The notes below the pieces were generated by a model. It searched no databases, had not been told where the DNA came from, and saw nothing but the letters and a program-made list of their open reading frames with translations. 64,000 nt of DNA from Streptomyces sp. NBC_00358 (lineage in GTDB: Bacteria > Actinomycetota > Actinomycetes > Streptomycetales > Streptomycetaceae), in assembly GCF_036099295.1 (NCBI RefSeq), contig NZ_CP107976.1, forward strand, positions 7,068,001-7,132,000, in the 5' to 3' direction. Both the position numbers and the translations under genes were made by a program. Below are positions 23,894 to 32,742 of the stretch, piece after piece (within the stretch, counting starts at the first letter, position 1; each line of letters opens with the position of its first letter).

Positions 23894-25920
23894 TACGCGG
23901 CCCTCCTCGAAGTCCCCTGCACACCCTGCACGTCCCGGACGAGCCCGGCGATGGAATCGGCCCGCAGCGCGTCCAGGGTCACCGGCGTGCCGCCCAGTTC
24001 GCCCGCGAGCTGACCCGCGAGCCCGAGCCGTACCGGCCCCGACTCGCAGTCGACGACCACCGAGGCGACCCCGTCCGCCGCGAACAGCCGTGCCGCGCGA
24101 CCGGCCGTGGCGACCGGCTCGGCCCCGCCCGTGGCCCGTCCGTCGGTCACGACGACGACCAGCGGCCGCCGGGCTGCGTCCCGCAGCCGCTCCACCCGCA
24201 GCACCTCGTGGGCCCGCAGCAGCCCGGCCGCGAGCGGCGTCCGGCCGCCCGTCGGCAGCGACTCCAGCCGGGCCGCGGCCGCGTCCACGGAGGAGGTGGG
24301 CGGCAGCGCGACCTCGGCGGCCGACCCGCGGAACGTCACCAGACCCACCTTGTCCCGCCGCTGGTACGCGTCGAGCAGCAGGGACAGCACCGCGCCCTTG
24401 ACGGCGCTCATCCGCTGCCGCGCCGCCATGGAGCCGGAGGCGTCCACCACGAAGAGGACCAGGTTGCCCTCACGGCCCTCGCGCGTCGCCTGCCGCAGAT
24501 CGTCCCGCCGTACCACCAGACCCCGGCCCGACCGTCCGCGTGCCCGCTGGTGCGGGGCGGCGGCCTGCACGGTCGCCGCCAGGTGCAGTTTGGTGAGGGC
24601 CCCGCGGGGCCGCCGCGATCCCGTCGTGCGTCCGTGCTCGGTCCGCGCGCGCGAACGCCGTCCGGCCGCGCCCTCGCCGAGGCCGGGAACGCTCAGCGTC
24701 TTCGTGCGGAACGGCTCGGCGGCCCGTACGGGCGACTGCTCGCCGGCGCCCTGCCCGGCCGGGGTCTGCCCGTCGTCCGACGGCTCGCCCTGCGCCGGGA
24801 TGTCACCGGCGGGGGAGCCGTCGTCCGGCCCGTCCTCGGGCGGCTGCCCGCCGCCCCCGGGCCCGTCGGGATCGGGGTCCGGGTCGTCGTCCTGCGACTC
24901 CCTGTCCGAGCCGCCGAACTCCTCCAGGGTCTCGTCGAGCTTGTCCTCGTCGATGCCGGGCGCGTCGAACGGGTTGCGCCGCCGCCGGTGCGGCAGCGCC
25001 AGCAGCGCCGCCTGCCGTACGTCCTCGGCGATCACCTCGGTGCGTCCCGCCCAGGCGGCGAGCGCCGTCGCGGTCCGCGCCATCACGATGTCGGCGCGCA
25101 TGCCGTCCACCTCGAAGGCCGCGCAGGTCGCCGCGATCTGCCGCAGCGGCCCGTCCCCGAGCCGCACGGAGGGCAGCAGCGCCCGGGCCGCCACGATCCG
25201 GGCCCGCACGGCGGCCTCCTCGTCGGCCCAGCGCGCCGCGAAGCCGGCCGGGTCGTCGTCGTAGGCCAGCCGCCGCCGCACCACCTCGACCCGCCGGTCG
25301 GGCTCGCGCGAGGCCGCGACCTCGACGGTCAGTCCGAACCGGTCGAGCAACTGCGGCCGCAGTTCGCCCTCTTCGGGGTTCATCGTCCCGACGAGCAGGA
25401 ACCGGGCGGCATGCCGTACGGAGACACCCTCGCGCTCGACGTAGGAGGCGCCCATCGCCGCCGCGTCCAGCAGCAGGTCGACCAAGTGGTCGTGCAGCAG
25501 GTTGACTTCGTCGACGTAGAGGATGCCGCGGTGGGCGTCGGCGAGCAGGCCCGGCTCGAAGGACTTCACTCCCTCGGCGAGCGCCCGCTCGATGTCGAGC
25601 GCTCCCACCAGCCGGTCCTCGGAGGCCCCCACGGGCAACTCGACCATGCGGGCCGGGCGGTGTGTGCCGGCCGCCGCCTCGTGCGGGCCGTCCGGGCACG
25701 CCGGGTCGGGAGCCGCGGGGTCGCACGAGAAACGGCACCCGGGGACGACGGCGACCTCGGGCAGCAGCGCCGAAAGGGCGCGCACCGCCGTCGACTTGGC
25801 GGTGCCCTTCTCGCCGCGCACGAGGACTCCGCCGACCGCCGGACTGACAGCGTTCAGCAGCAGCGCGAGCCGCAGGTCGTCCTGGCCGACCACCGCCGTG
25901 AACGGGAACGGGGTACTCAC
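23893..25920 (-). CDS. cobalto-/magnesium-chelatase I-D fusion subunit
   Basis: A 675-residue AAA+ and VWA protein that acts with CobN in ATP-driven cobalt insertion. Residues 1 to about 330 are ChlI/BchI/CobS-like, with Walker A RGEKGTAKST, Walker B GILYVDEVNLLHDHLVDLLLDAAAMG and sensor GTMNPEEGELRPQLLDRF. An acidic Pro/Gly-rich linker (about 345-440) follows. The C-terminal VWA domain has a MIDAS motif in FVVDASGSMAARQR. This single ChlI-D type polypeptide replaces separate CobS and CobT. The GTG at 25920 overlaps the cobN TGA, immediately downstream of cobN, which supports a shared complex. Confidence 0.92.
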   Translation of the reverse strand: MSTPFPFTAVVGQDDLRLALLLNAVSPAVGGVLVRGEKGTAKSTAVRALSALLPEVAVVPGCRFSCDPAAPDPACPDGPHEAAAGTHRPARMVELPVGASEDRLVGALDIERALAEGVKSFEPGLLADAHRGILYVDEVNLLHDHLVDLLLDAAAMGASYVEREGVSVRHAARFLLVGTMNPEEGELRPQLLDRFGLTVEVAASREPDRRVEVVRRRLAYDDDPAGFAARWADEEAAVRARIVAARALLPSVRLGDGPLRQIAATCAAFEVDGMRADIVMARTATALAAWAGRTEVIAEDVRQAALLALPHRRRRNPFDAPGIDEDKLDETLEEFGGSDRESQDDDPDPDPDGPGGGGQPPEDGPDDGSPAGDIPAQGEPSDDGQTPAGQGAGEQSPVRAAEPFRTKTLSVPGLGEGAAGRRSRARTEHGRTTGSRRPRGALTKLHLAATVQAAAPHQRARGRSGRGLVVRRDDLRQATREGREGNLVLFVVDASGSMAARQRMSAVKGAVLSLLLDAYQRRDKVGLVTFRGSAAEVALPPTSSVDAAAARLESLPTGGRTPLAAGLLRAHEVLRVERLRDAARRPLVVVVTDGRATGGAEPVATAGRAARLFAADGVASVVVDCESGPVRLGLAGQLAGELGGTPVTLDALRADSIAGLVRDVQGVQGTSRRAA

Positions 25921-28900
25921 TGGTCGTCGCCCTCCAAGTCGCCTTCGAGCTCCAGATAGGTGGCGCGCAGCCGTTCCAGCGTCTCCGCGTCCGGCTCCGC
26001 CCACAGCCCGCGGTCGGCCGCCTCCAGCAGCCGCTCCGTGATGCCGCGCAGGGCCCACGGGTTGGACTTCTTCATGAAGTCCCGGTTCTCCGCGTCGAAG
26101 ACGTACTCCGCGCTCAGCTTCTCGTACATCCAGTCGTCCACGACCCCGGCCGTGGCGTCGTAGCCGAAGAGGTAGTCGACGGTCGCCGCCATCTCGAAGG
26201 CGCCCTTGTAGCCGTGCCGGCGCATCGCGGCCATCCAGCGCGGGTTGACCACCCGGGCGCGGAAGACCCGGTGCGTCTCCTCGCCCAGGGTGCGGGTCTT
26301 CACCTGGTCGGGCACGGCCGAGTCACCGACGTACGCCTCGGGGCTGGCGCCCGTCAGATGGCGGACCATCGCGACCATGCCGCCGTGGTACTGGAAGTAG
26401 TCGTCGGCGTCGACGAGGTCGTGCTCGCGGGTGTCGACGTTCTTCGCCGCGACCGCGATGCGCCTGAACGCGGTCTCCATGTCGCCGCGCGCCGCCCGCC
26501 CGTCGAGCCCGCGCCCGTAGGCGTAGCCGCCCCACACCGCGTACACCTCGGCGAGGTCGGCGTCCGAGCGCCAGTTGCGGGCGTCGATCAGCGGGAGCAG
26601 ACCCGCGCCGTACGCGCCCGGCTTGGAGCCGAAGATACGGGCGGTCGCGCGCCGCCGGTCGCCGTGCTCGGCGGTGTCCTCGTCGGCGTGCTTGCGCACG
26701 TAGTTCCGGTCGGCGGGCTCGTCCAGCTCGGCGACCGCGCGCACCGCGTCGTCGAGCAGACCCACGACGTGCGGGAACGCGTCCCGGAAGAAGCCCGAGA
26801 TGCGGACCGTGACGTCGATGCGCGGGCGGCCGAGCTCGTCGAGCGGGACGATCTCGAAGCCGGTCACGCGCCGCGACGCGTCGTCCCACGCCGGGCGGCA
26901 GCCCAGCAGCGCGAGGATCTCCGCGATGTCGTCGCCCTGGGTGCGCATCGCGGACGTGCCCCAGACCGTCAGTCCGACGGACGTCGGGTACGCGCCGGTG
27001 TCCTGGAGGTAGCGCTGCACGAGCGAGTCCGCGAGGGACTGGCCGACCTCCCAACTGAGCCGGGACGGGATGGCCTTGGGGTCGACCGAGTAGAAGTTGC
27101 GGCCGGTCGGCAGGACGTTGACGAGCCCGCGCGTCGGCGAACCGGACGGCCCCGCCGGGACGTAACCGCCGTTCAGCGCCTTGAGGATGTGCCCGATCTC
27201 GTCCGTCGTCCGGGCGAGCCGCGGTACGACCTCGCGGCAGGCGAACTCCAGCACCGCGACGGCGTCGGGGAGTTCGGTGCCCAGTACCTCGCGCACGAGC
27301 GCCGGGACGGCGGCCGGGTCCCAGCCGCGCTCCTCCAGGCCCAGCGCCGCCCGGCGGCACAACTGCTCCAGCAGGTCGATCGCGTCGGCGGCCGTACGGG
27401 CCGGGCCCTCGACCAGGTCCGTCAGTTCGACGGGCGCCTTCACCGGAGCGCCCGGCTCGGCGAGCAACTCCTTCTCCACCAGGCCGAAGTGCTCGGCGAG
27501 CGCGGCGCGCAGACCGGGCAGCGCGTTCGCCGTGCCGCCCCACACCTGCGAGGCGCGCAGCACGGCGAGCACGAGGTTCACCCGCGGCTCGGCCTCCGGA
27601 CCGCCGCCCAGGATGTGCAGTCCGTCGCGGATCTGCACGTCCTTGATCTCGCAGAGATAGCCGTCGATGTGCATGACGAAGGAGTCGAAGTCGCCGTCGT
27701 CCGGCTGCTCGTCGACGTGCAGGTCGTGGTGGAGCTCGGCCGCCTTGACCAGCGTCCAGATCTGCGCGCGGACCGCCGGGGCCTTCGTCGGGTCCAGGTC
27801 GGAGACCAGCGCGTACTCGTCGAGGAGCTGCTCCAGCTTCGCGAGGTCGCCGTAGGTGTCGGCCCGGGCCATCGGCGGTACGAGGTGGTCGACGACGGTG
27901 GCGTGCCCGCGCCGCTTGGCCTGGGTGCCCTCACCGGGGTCGTTGACGATGAACGGGTAGACCAGGGGGAGTTCGCCGAGGACGGCGTCGGGGGCGCAGC
28001 CGCCGCTGAGCCCGAGCCCCTTGCCTGGCAGCCACTCCATCGTGCCGTGCTTGCCCATGTGCACGACGGCGTCCGCGCCGAAACTGTTCTCCAGCCAGCG
28101 GTAGGCCGCCATGTAGTGGTGCGACGGCGGCATGTCCGGGTCGTGGTAGATCGCGATCGGGTTCTCGCCGAAGCCGCGCGGCGGCTGGATCATCACGACG
28201 ACGTTCCCGAACTCCAGGCACGCCAGCACGATGTCGTCGCCGTCGGTGTAGAGGGAACCCGGCGGCTCGCCCCAGGCCTCCAGCATGCCCGCGCGCAGGT
28301 CGGGGTCGAGCGTGTCGAACCAGGCCCGGTAGTCGGCGAGCGGCACGCGCGCCGGGGCGGCGGCGAGCTGTTCCTCGGTCAGCCACTCGACGTCGTGGCC
28401 GCCGGCCGCGATGAGCCGGTGGATCAACTCGTCGCCGTTGTCCGGGTATTCGGTGAGGCTGTAGCCGGCGTCGCGCAGCGCGTCGAGCACCCGCACCGCC
28501 GAGGCGGGGGTGTCGAGGCCGACCGCGTTGCCGACCCGCGAGTGCTTGGTCGGATAGGCGGTGAAGACGATCCCGAGCTTCTTCTCCGCGTTCGGCTTGT
28601 GCTTCAACAGCGCGTGCCGCAGGGCGATTCCGGCGACCCGGGCGGCCCGCTCGGGGTCGGCTACGTAGACCGGGACGTCGTCCGGGCCCTGCTCCTTGAA
28701 GGAGAACGGCACGGTGACGATCCGGCCGTCGAACTCCGGGATCGCGACCTGCATCGCCGCGTCCATGGGGGACAGCGCCGCGTCCGACGCCTCCCAGGCG
28801 CTCTTCGACGAGGTCAGGCAGAGGCCCTGGAGCACCGGGATGTCGAGGTCGGCGAGCGCTCCGATGTCCCAGGCCTCCTCGTCGCCGCCCGCGGACGCCT

Positions 28901-29570
28901 CGGAGGCGTGGGTGCCGCCCGCCGCGAGGACGGTGGCGACCAGGGTGTCGGCCCGGCCGAGGATCTCGTAGAGGGCCGGGTCGGCTCCGCGCAGTGAACC
29001 GCAGTACACGGGAAGGGCGTTGGCGCCGCGCGCCTCGATCGCCTCGCACAGCGTGTCGACGAACGCGGTGTTCCCGGACAGCTCGTGCGCCCGGTAGAAC
29101 AGCACACCGACGGTCGGCCGGCCCTCGACGAACTCACGCTCGCCGCGGACACCGAACTCGGCTGTCCTGTGCGGCTCTTCGAAACCCTCACCCGTCAGCA
29201 GCACGGTGTCGGAGAGGAACCGGGCCAGCTCGGCGAGGTTGGCGGGGCCGCCCTCGACGAGATAGCGCAGCGCCTCCGCCACCACGCCCGCGGGCACCGA
29301 CGACTCGGCCATCAGCTCGGCGTCCGGGACGGACTCGCCGCCGAGCAGCACGGTCGGGATGCCGGACGCCTTCAGGAAGGCCAGCCCGTCCTCCCAGGCC
29401 CGCTTGCCGCCGAGCAGCCGTACGACGGCGACGTCCGCGCCCTCGACGAGCGCGGCGAGTCCGTCCGCGACGTCCACCCGGGTCGGATTGCCGATCCGGT
29501 AGGCGGCGCCACTGGCACGGGCCGCCAGCAGGTCCGTGTCGGCGGTCGACAACAACAACACTGTGCTCAT
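25917..29570 (-). CDS. cobN: aerobic cobaltochelatase large subunit
   Basis: A 1217-residue CobN/BchH protein that binds hydrogenobyrinate a,c-diamide and inserts Co2+. Family stretches run the whole length: TVGVLFYRAHELSGNTAFVDTLCEAIEARGANALPVY, IVFTAYPTKHSRVGNAVGLDTPASA, HMGKHGTMEWLPGKGLGLS, NVLPTGRNFYSVDPKAIPSRLSWEVG and the C-terminal WMYEKLSAEYVFDAENRDFMKKSNPWALRGITERLLEA. ATG at 29570 overlaps the cobQ stop (ATGA). Length is normal and no frameshift is seen. It implies the late-cobalt-insertion (aerobic) route. Confidence 0.96.
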   Translation of the reverse strand: MSTVLLLSTADTDLLAARASGAAYRIGNPTRVDVADGLAALVEGADVAVVRLLGGKRAWEDGLAFLKASGIPTVLLGGESVPDAELMAESSVPAGVVAEALRYLVEGGPANLAELARFLSDTVLLTGEGFEEPHRTAEFGVRGEREFVEGRPTVGVLFYRAHELSGNTAFVDTLCEAIEARGANALPVYCGSLRGADPALYEILGRADTLVATVLAAGGTHASEASAGGDEEAWDIGALADLDIPVLQGLCLTSSKSAWEASDAALSPMDAAMQVAIPEFDGRIVTVPFSFKEQGPDDVPVYVADPERAARVAGIALRHALLKHKPNAEKKLGIVFTAYPTKHSRVGNAVGLDTPASAVRVLDALRDAGYSLTEYPDNGDELIHRLIAAGGHDVEWLTEEQLAAAPARVPLADYRAWFDTLDPDLRAGMLEAWGEPPGSLYTDGDDIVLACLEFGNVVVMIQPPRGFGENPIAIYHDPDMPPSHHYMAAYRWLENSFGADAVVHMGKHGTMEWLPGKGLGLSGGCAPDAVLGELPLVYPFIVNDPGEGTQAKRRGHATVVDHLVPPMARADTYGDLAKLEQLLDEYALVSDLDPTKAPAVRAQIWTLVKAAELHHDLHVDEQPDDGDFDSFVMHIDGYLCEIKDVQIRDGLHILGGGPEAEPRVNLVLAVLRASQVWGGTANALPGLRAALAEHFGLVEKELLAEPGAPVKAPVELTDLVEGPARTAADAIDLLEQLCRRAALGLEERGWDPAAVPALVREVLGTELPDAVAVLEFACREVVPRLARTTDEIGHILKALNGGYVPAGPSGSPTRGLVNVLPTGRNFYSVDPKAIPSRLSWEVGQSLADSLVQRYLQDTGAYPTSVGLTVWGTSAMRTQGDDIAEILALLGCRPAWDDASRRVTGFEIVPLDELGRPRIDVTVRISGFFRDAFPHVVGLLDDAVRAVAELDEPADRNYVRKHADEDTAEHGDRRRATARIFGSKPGAYGAGLLPLIDARNWRSDADLAEVYAVWGGYAYGRGLDGRAARGDMETAFRRIAVAAKNVDTREHDLVDADDYFQYHGGMVAMVRHLTGASPEAYVGDSAVPDQVKTRTLGEETHRVFRARVVNPRWMAAMRRHGYKGAFEMAATVDYLFGYDATAGVVDDWMYEKLSAEYVFDAENRDFMKKSNPWALRGITERLLEAADRGLWAEPDAETLERLRATYLELEGDLEGDDQ

Positions 29571-31162
29571 GCGGGTGCTCCCGGTGGAATGAAGGGCAGT
29601 CCTTGCGGCGCGCCGGACTCGATGAGCCGCCACAGCGCGTCCGTGTCCGCGTGTTCCTCGATCAGGTCGCCGAGCCGGTCCAGCTGCTCCTCGCGCAGCG
29701 CCGCGAACGACGTGTCGGCCGCCGGTACGAAGCGGCGGCCCGCGGAGGCGGCCACCTCGCGCAGGAAGGCCCGCCGGAAACCGTCCGACTCCAGTGAGCC
29801 GTGCCAGTGCGTGCCCCAGACGGAGCCGACGCGGCACCCGTCCAGGCCGTGTCCACGGTCATCGGAGATGAACGCCTCGCCGCCGGTCACTTCGGCGACG
29901 CCGTGGTGGATCTCGTACCCCTCGACCTGCTCGCCGAGGGCCTCGCCGACCGGCCGCGTCAGCGTCTTCTCCCGCGCGAACCGCACGCGTACGGGGAGGA
30001 GTCCGAGCCCGTCGACCCGACCGGCGCGCGACTCGACCTCGTCCTCGATGTGCTGTCCGAGGAGCTGGTAGCCGCCGCAGATGCCGAGCACGGGACGGCC
30101 CTCGGCGGCCCGGCGCGCGATCGCGTCCGCGAGGCCGCGCTCACGCAGCCATGCCAGTGCCTTCACCGTGCCCCGGGTCCCGGGCACGATGACGAGATCC
30201 GCGTCGGCCAGTTCCTCGGCCCGGTCCACGAACCGCACGACGACGCCCGGTTCGGCGGCCAGCGCGTCCACGTCGGTGAAGTTGGACATCAGCGGGACCG
30301 CGCAGACGGCGACCCGCAGGATGTCCGCGCCGACGGGGGAGGAGACGGTGGACTCGCGGACGGCCCCGCGCAGCGAGACCCTCAGCCCGTCCTCCTCGTC
30401 GATGCCCAGACCGTGCTGGAAGGGCAGCACACCGTAGGTGCGGCGCCCGGTGAGGCCGTGCAGCATGTCGAGGCCGGGCTCCAGCAGGCCGACGTCCCCG
30501 CGGAACTTGTTGACGAGGAACCCGGCGACGAGCGCCTGGTCCTCGGGCGACAGCAGGGCGACCGTCCCGAAGAACGAGGCGAACACACCGCCCCGGTCGA
30601 TGTCGCCGACGACGAGCACGGGGAGCCCCGCGTTCCGCGCCACCCCCATGTTCACGATGTCGGTGCGCCGCAGATTGATCTCGGCCGGGCTGCCGGCCCC
30701 CTCACAGATCACCGCGTCATACGTGCCCCGCAACTGGGCGAGACAGTCGAGGACCGTCCCGAGGAGTGCTTCCTGGCGTCCTCCGCGCAGCCTTTCGCCG
30801 GGTGCCCCGGCGCCCGGCAGCGGCTCCCCGGCGGGTCCGGACGTCCCGAAGAACCCGCGCGCGCTCATCTCGCCCACCGGCCTGCCCATCAGGACGACCT
30901 GACTGCTGCGGTCGCTGCCCGGCTTGAGCAGCACGGGATTCATCAGCGCGGTCGGCTCCACGCGGGCGGCCTGCGCCTGCATGGCCTGCGCCCGCCCGAT
31001 CTCGGCGCCCTCGCGCGTCACGAACGAGTTCAGGGACATGTTCTGCGCCTTGAAGGGCGCGACCTTGACGCCCTGGCGCACCAGCCACCGGCAGATCCCG
31101 GCGGTCACGACACTCTTTCCTGCGTCCGAGGTGGTCCCGGCGATCAGCAGCCCCCCGCTCAT
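29567..31162 (-). CDS. cobQ: cobyric acid synthase
   Basis: A 531-residue glutamine amidotransferase that amidates the b, d, e and g side chains of adenosylcobyrinate a,c-diamide. N-terminal GLLIAGTTSDAGKSVVTAGICRWL, the KAQNMSLNSFVT motif, ICEGAGSPAEINLR and VLVVGDIDRGGVFA are typical. The GATase domain has the catalytic Cys in PVLGICGGYQLLG and the His in WGTHWHGSLESDGFR. A short Gly/Pro/Ala-rich insertion follows the FGTSGPAG segment. ATG at 31162 overlaps the cobD stop. Confidence 0.96.
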   Translation of the reverse strand: MSGGLLIAGTTSDAGKSVVTAGICRWLVRQGVKVAPFKAQNMSLNSFVTREGAEIGRAQAMQAQAARVEPTALMNPVLLKPGSDRSSQVVLMGRPVGEMSARGFFGTSGPAGEPLPGAGAPGERLRGGRQEALLGTVLDCLAQLRGTYDAVICEGAGSPAEINLRRTDIVNMGVARNAGLPVLVVGDIDRGGVFASFFGTVALLSPEDQALVAGFLVNKFRGDVGLLEPGLDMLHGLTGRRTYGVLPFQHGLGIDEEDGLRVSLRGAVRESTVSSPVGADILRVAVCAVPLMSNFTDVDALAAEPGVVVRFVDRAEELADADLVIVPGTRGTVKALAWLRERGLADAIARRAAEGRPVLGICGGYQLLGQHIEDEVESRAGRVDGLGLLPVRVRFAREKTLTRPVGEALGEQVEGYEIHHGVAEVTGGEAFISDDRGHGLDGCRVGSVWGTHWHGSLESDGFRRAFLREVAASAGRRFVPAADTSFAALREEQLDRLGDLIEEHADTDALWRLIESGAPQGLPFIPPGAPA

Positions 31163-32118
31163 GCGGTGCGCCCCTTCCTGGTGAGCAGGACCGTGAGCAG
31201 CACCCGTCCGGCGGCGCTCACGCCGAGCGCGAGCCGGCCGACGCGCCGGGACAGCCGTACGGCCCGCTCGATGTCGTGGGTGTGGACGGCGCGCCCCGCT
31301 TCGTTGAGCACGGGCCGGTGCTCGACGCGTCCCCCGTACGAGAGGGTGCCGCCGAGCCGGACGCCGAGCGCGCCCGCGAAGGAGGCCTCCACGGGCCCGG
31401 CGTTGGGGCTCGGATGCCTGCAGGCGTCCGCGCGCCAGGCGCGCACGGCGCCCCGCGGGTCGGACCCGGCCACGGCCGCGAGGACGGCGGTGAGCCGGGC
31501 TCCGGGCCAGCCGGCGACGTCGTCGAGCCGGGCGGAGGCCCAGCCGTAGCGCCGGTACCGCGAGGACTTGTGCCCGACCATGGCGTCGAGCGTGTTCACG
31601 GCGCGGAAGGCGACGAGTCCGGGCACACCGGCGACGGCGCCCCAGACCAGGGCGCCGACGACGGCGTCGGAGGTGTTCTCGGCGACGGACTCGACGACGG
31701 CCCGCGCGATCCCGTCGGCGTCCAGCGCCTGCGGATCGCGGCCGCACAGACGCGGCAGCAGCTCCCGGGCGGTGTCGAGGTCACCGGCCGCGAGCGCGCC
31801 GCCGACCGCCCGCGCCTCCCGGCCGAGGGAGGTGCCTCCGACGACGGTCCAGGTGGCTGCGGCGGTCAGGGCGACGGAGGCGGCAGGCGAGGCGCGTACG
31901 GTACGGCTCGCGAGCGTGGCGAGTGCGGTGGCACCGCCCACGCAGACGGCCGTGTGCAGGGCGCCCCACCCGCGGTGGTCCCGCCACAGGGTCCGCTCGA
32001 CGGCCGCGGCGGCCCGCCCGAACACGGCGACCGGATGCCCCCGGCGGGGATCGCCGAGCAGCAGGTCGCCGAGAAGGCCGGCGGCGGCGCCGTACGCGAA
32101 GACGCGATCGGCTCGCAC
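31159..32118 (-). CDS. cobD: adenosylcobinamide-phosphate synthase (CbiB/CobD)
   Basis: A 319-residue integral membrane protein that attaches aminopropanol to cobyric acid. Motifs: GDLLLGDPRRGHPVAVFGRA near the N-terminus, ARAVVESVAENTSDAVVGALVWGAVAGVPGLVAFRAVNTLDAMVGHKSSRY, and the C-terminal NAGPVEASFAGALGVRLGG. GTG start at 32118. It is the first gene of the first cob run and directly follows a cobalamin riboswitch, so it and the coupled downstream genes should be repressed by adenosylcobalamin. The Shine-Dalgarno (GGCTGA) is weak, which fits riboswitch control of initiation. Confidence 0.95.
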   Translation of the reverse strand: MRADRVFAYGAAAGLLGDLLLGDPRRGHPVAVFGRAAAAVERTLWRDHRGWGALHTAVCVGGATALATLASRTVRASPAASVALTAAATWTVVGGTSLGREARAVGGALAAGDLDTARELLPRLCGRDPQALDADGIARAVVESVAENTSDAVVGALVWGAVAGVPGLVAFRAVNTLDAMVGHKSSRYRRYGWASARLDDVAGWPGARLTAVLAAVAGSDPRGAVRAWRADACRHPSPNAGPVEASFAGALGVRLGGTLSYGGRVEHRPVLNEAGRAVHTHDIERAVRLSRRVGRLALGVSAAGRVLLTVLLTRKGRTA

Positions 32119-32199
32119 GGGGTCAGCCCGCGGTCTGGTGGAGTGGAACCCTCGTACTCAGCGGAACGGGCAACGGGCAGCCGCGCATGGCGATATGTC

Positions 32200-32340
32200 C
32201 TCACTCAGGGTGTCCACGCCCTGGTTCGACGAGACCGGCGGTGAGAGTTCCTGGCTCCCGGGGAGTTCCTTCCCCGATGACAGTGGCGGGACCGCGCCGG
32301 ATTCGCACCGGCTTCCTCTCATGCCGCCGTACTTGGCTCC
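32200..32340 (-). ncRNA. cobalamin riboswitch upstream of cobD
   Basis: On the minus strand the conserved core is plain: GAAGCCGGTGCGAATCC, then GCGGTCCCGCCACTG with the B12-box GCCACTG at 32287-32281. These are followed by GGGAGCCAGGAACTCTCACC (32259-32240). At the 3' end a CAGGG/CCCTG stem-loop (32223-32206) supplies the loop expected to form the kissing contact. The element lies about 80 bases before the cobD start, so it should turn off the cob operon when coenzyme B12 is plentiful. Exact ends are estimates. Confidence 0.93.
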
Positions 32341-32343
32341 GGC

Positions 32344-32373
32344 AGTCCACCACGGGGTGAGAACGGCCGTCAA
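32344..32373 (-). promoter_or_regulatory. putative promoter of the cob operon
   Basis: On the minus strand TTGACG (32373-32368) and TGGACT (32349-32344) are 18 bases apart. Transcription would begin just before the riboswitch aptamer. Confidence 0.45.
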
Positions 32374-32417
32374 CTGGCTGTTGACCTGCGGGGGGACAGT
32401 GTGCGCAGGCCCACATA

Positions 32418-32459
32418 CGCGTGGGGTGCGGGACGGTGATCCGTCCCGCACCCCACGCG
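32418..32459. terminator. strong bidirectional hairpin before the cob operon
   Basis: A perfect 19-bp inverted repeat (left arm beginning CGCGTGGGGTGCGG) with a 4-base loop TGAT. It separates the Pit operon (ending at 32504, same strand) from the cob promoter and riboswitch, so it probably stops Pit read-through into cob. Confidence 0.8.
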
Positions 32460-32473
32460 CGGTGTCGCCCGGA

Positions 32474-32493
32474 GCGGCCCGGTGCCGGGCCGC
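32474..32493 (-). terminator. first hairpin after the Pit-linked small gene
   Basis: GCGGCCCGG and CCGGGCCGC with a 2-base nominal loop lie 10 bases after the stop of the small membrane protein gene. Together with the stronger hairpin at 32418-32459 they form a double terminator. Confidence 0.5.
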
Positions 32494-32503
32494 CCGTTCC
32501 GGG

Positions 32504-32722
32504 CTACTTGGTGATGATCAGGGAGATGCCGTACGCCACCGCCGCGGCGCAGGCCGCGAAGCAGACGTACGCGCCGGTGGCCGCCGCGACCGCGGAACCG
32601 CCCTGGGCCGACTCCTTCTTGGAGAGGCCGGCGACGCCGAGGGTGAAGAGGGCGACGAGGGCCACGGTCACTCCGAGGCTGACCCCGAAGACGGACCCGA
32701 GGGCTGACCAGTCGATGTTCAT
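32504..32722 (-). CDS. small membrane protein linked to Pit transporter
   Basis: A 72-residue protein with two hydrophobic segments (SVFGVSLGVTVALVALFTLGVAGL and AYVCFAACAAAVAYGISLII) joined by a polar loop. The ATG at 32722 begins MNIDWSALGS; GAAGGAAGC lies upstream. It starts 20 bases after the Pit gene and is surely cotranscribed. I do not recognise a family function; a small accessory or stabilising subunit of the phosphate permease is a reasonable guess from position alone. Confidence 0.8.
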   Translation of the reverse strand: MNIDWSALGSVFGVSLGVTVALVALFTLGVAGLSKKESAQGGSAVAAATGAYVCFAACAAAVAYGISLIITK

Positions 32723-32742
32723 GCTGTTGCTTCCTTCGGTTC

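Noticed and set aside
26214..28997. 927-codon plus-strand open frame antisense to cobN
   Set aside because: It mirrors the GC3 pattern of cobN, has Val/Arg/Glu-rich nonsense composition and no motif; cobN is unmistakable on the other strand.
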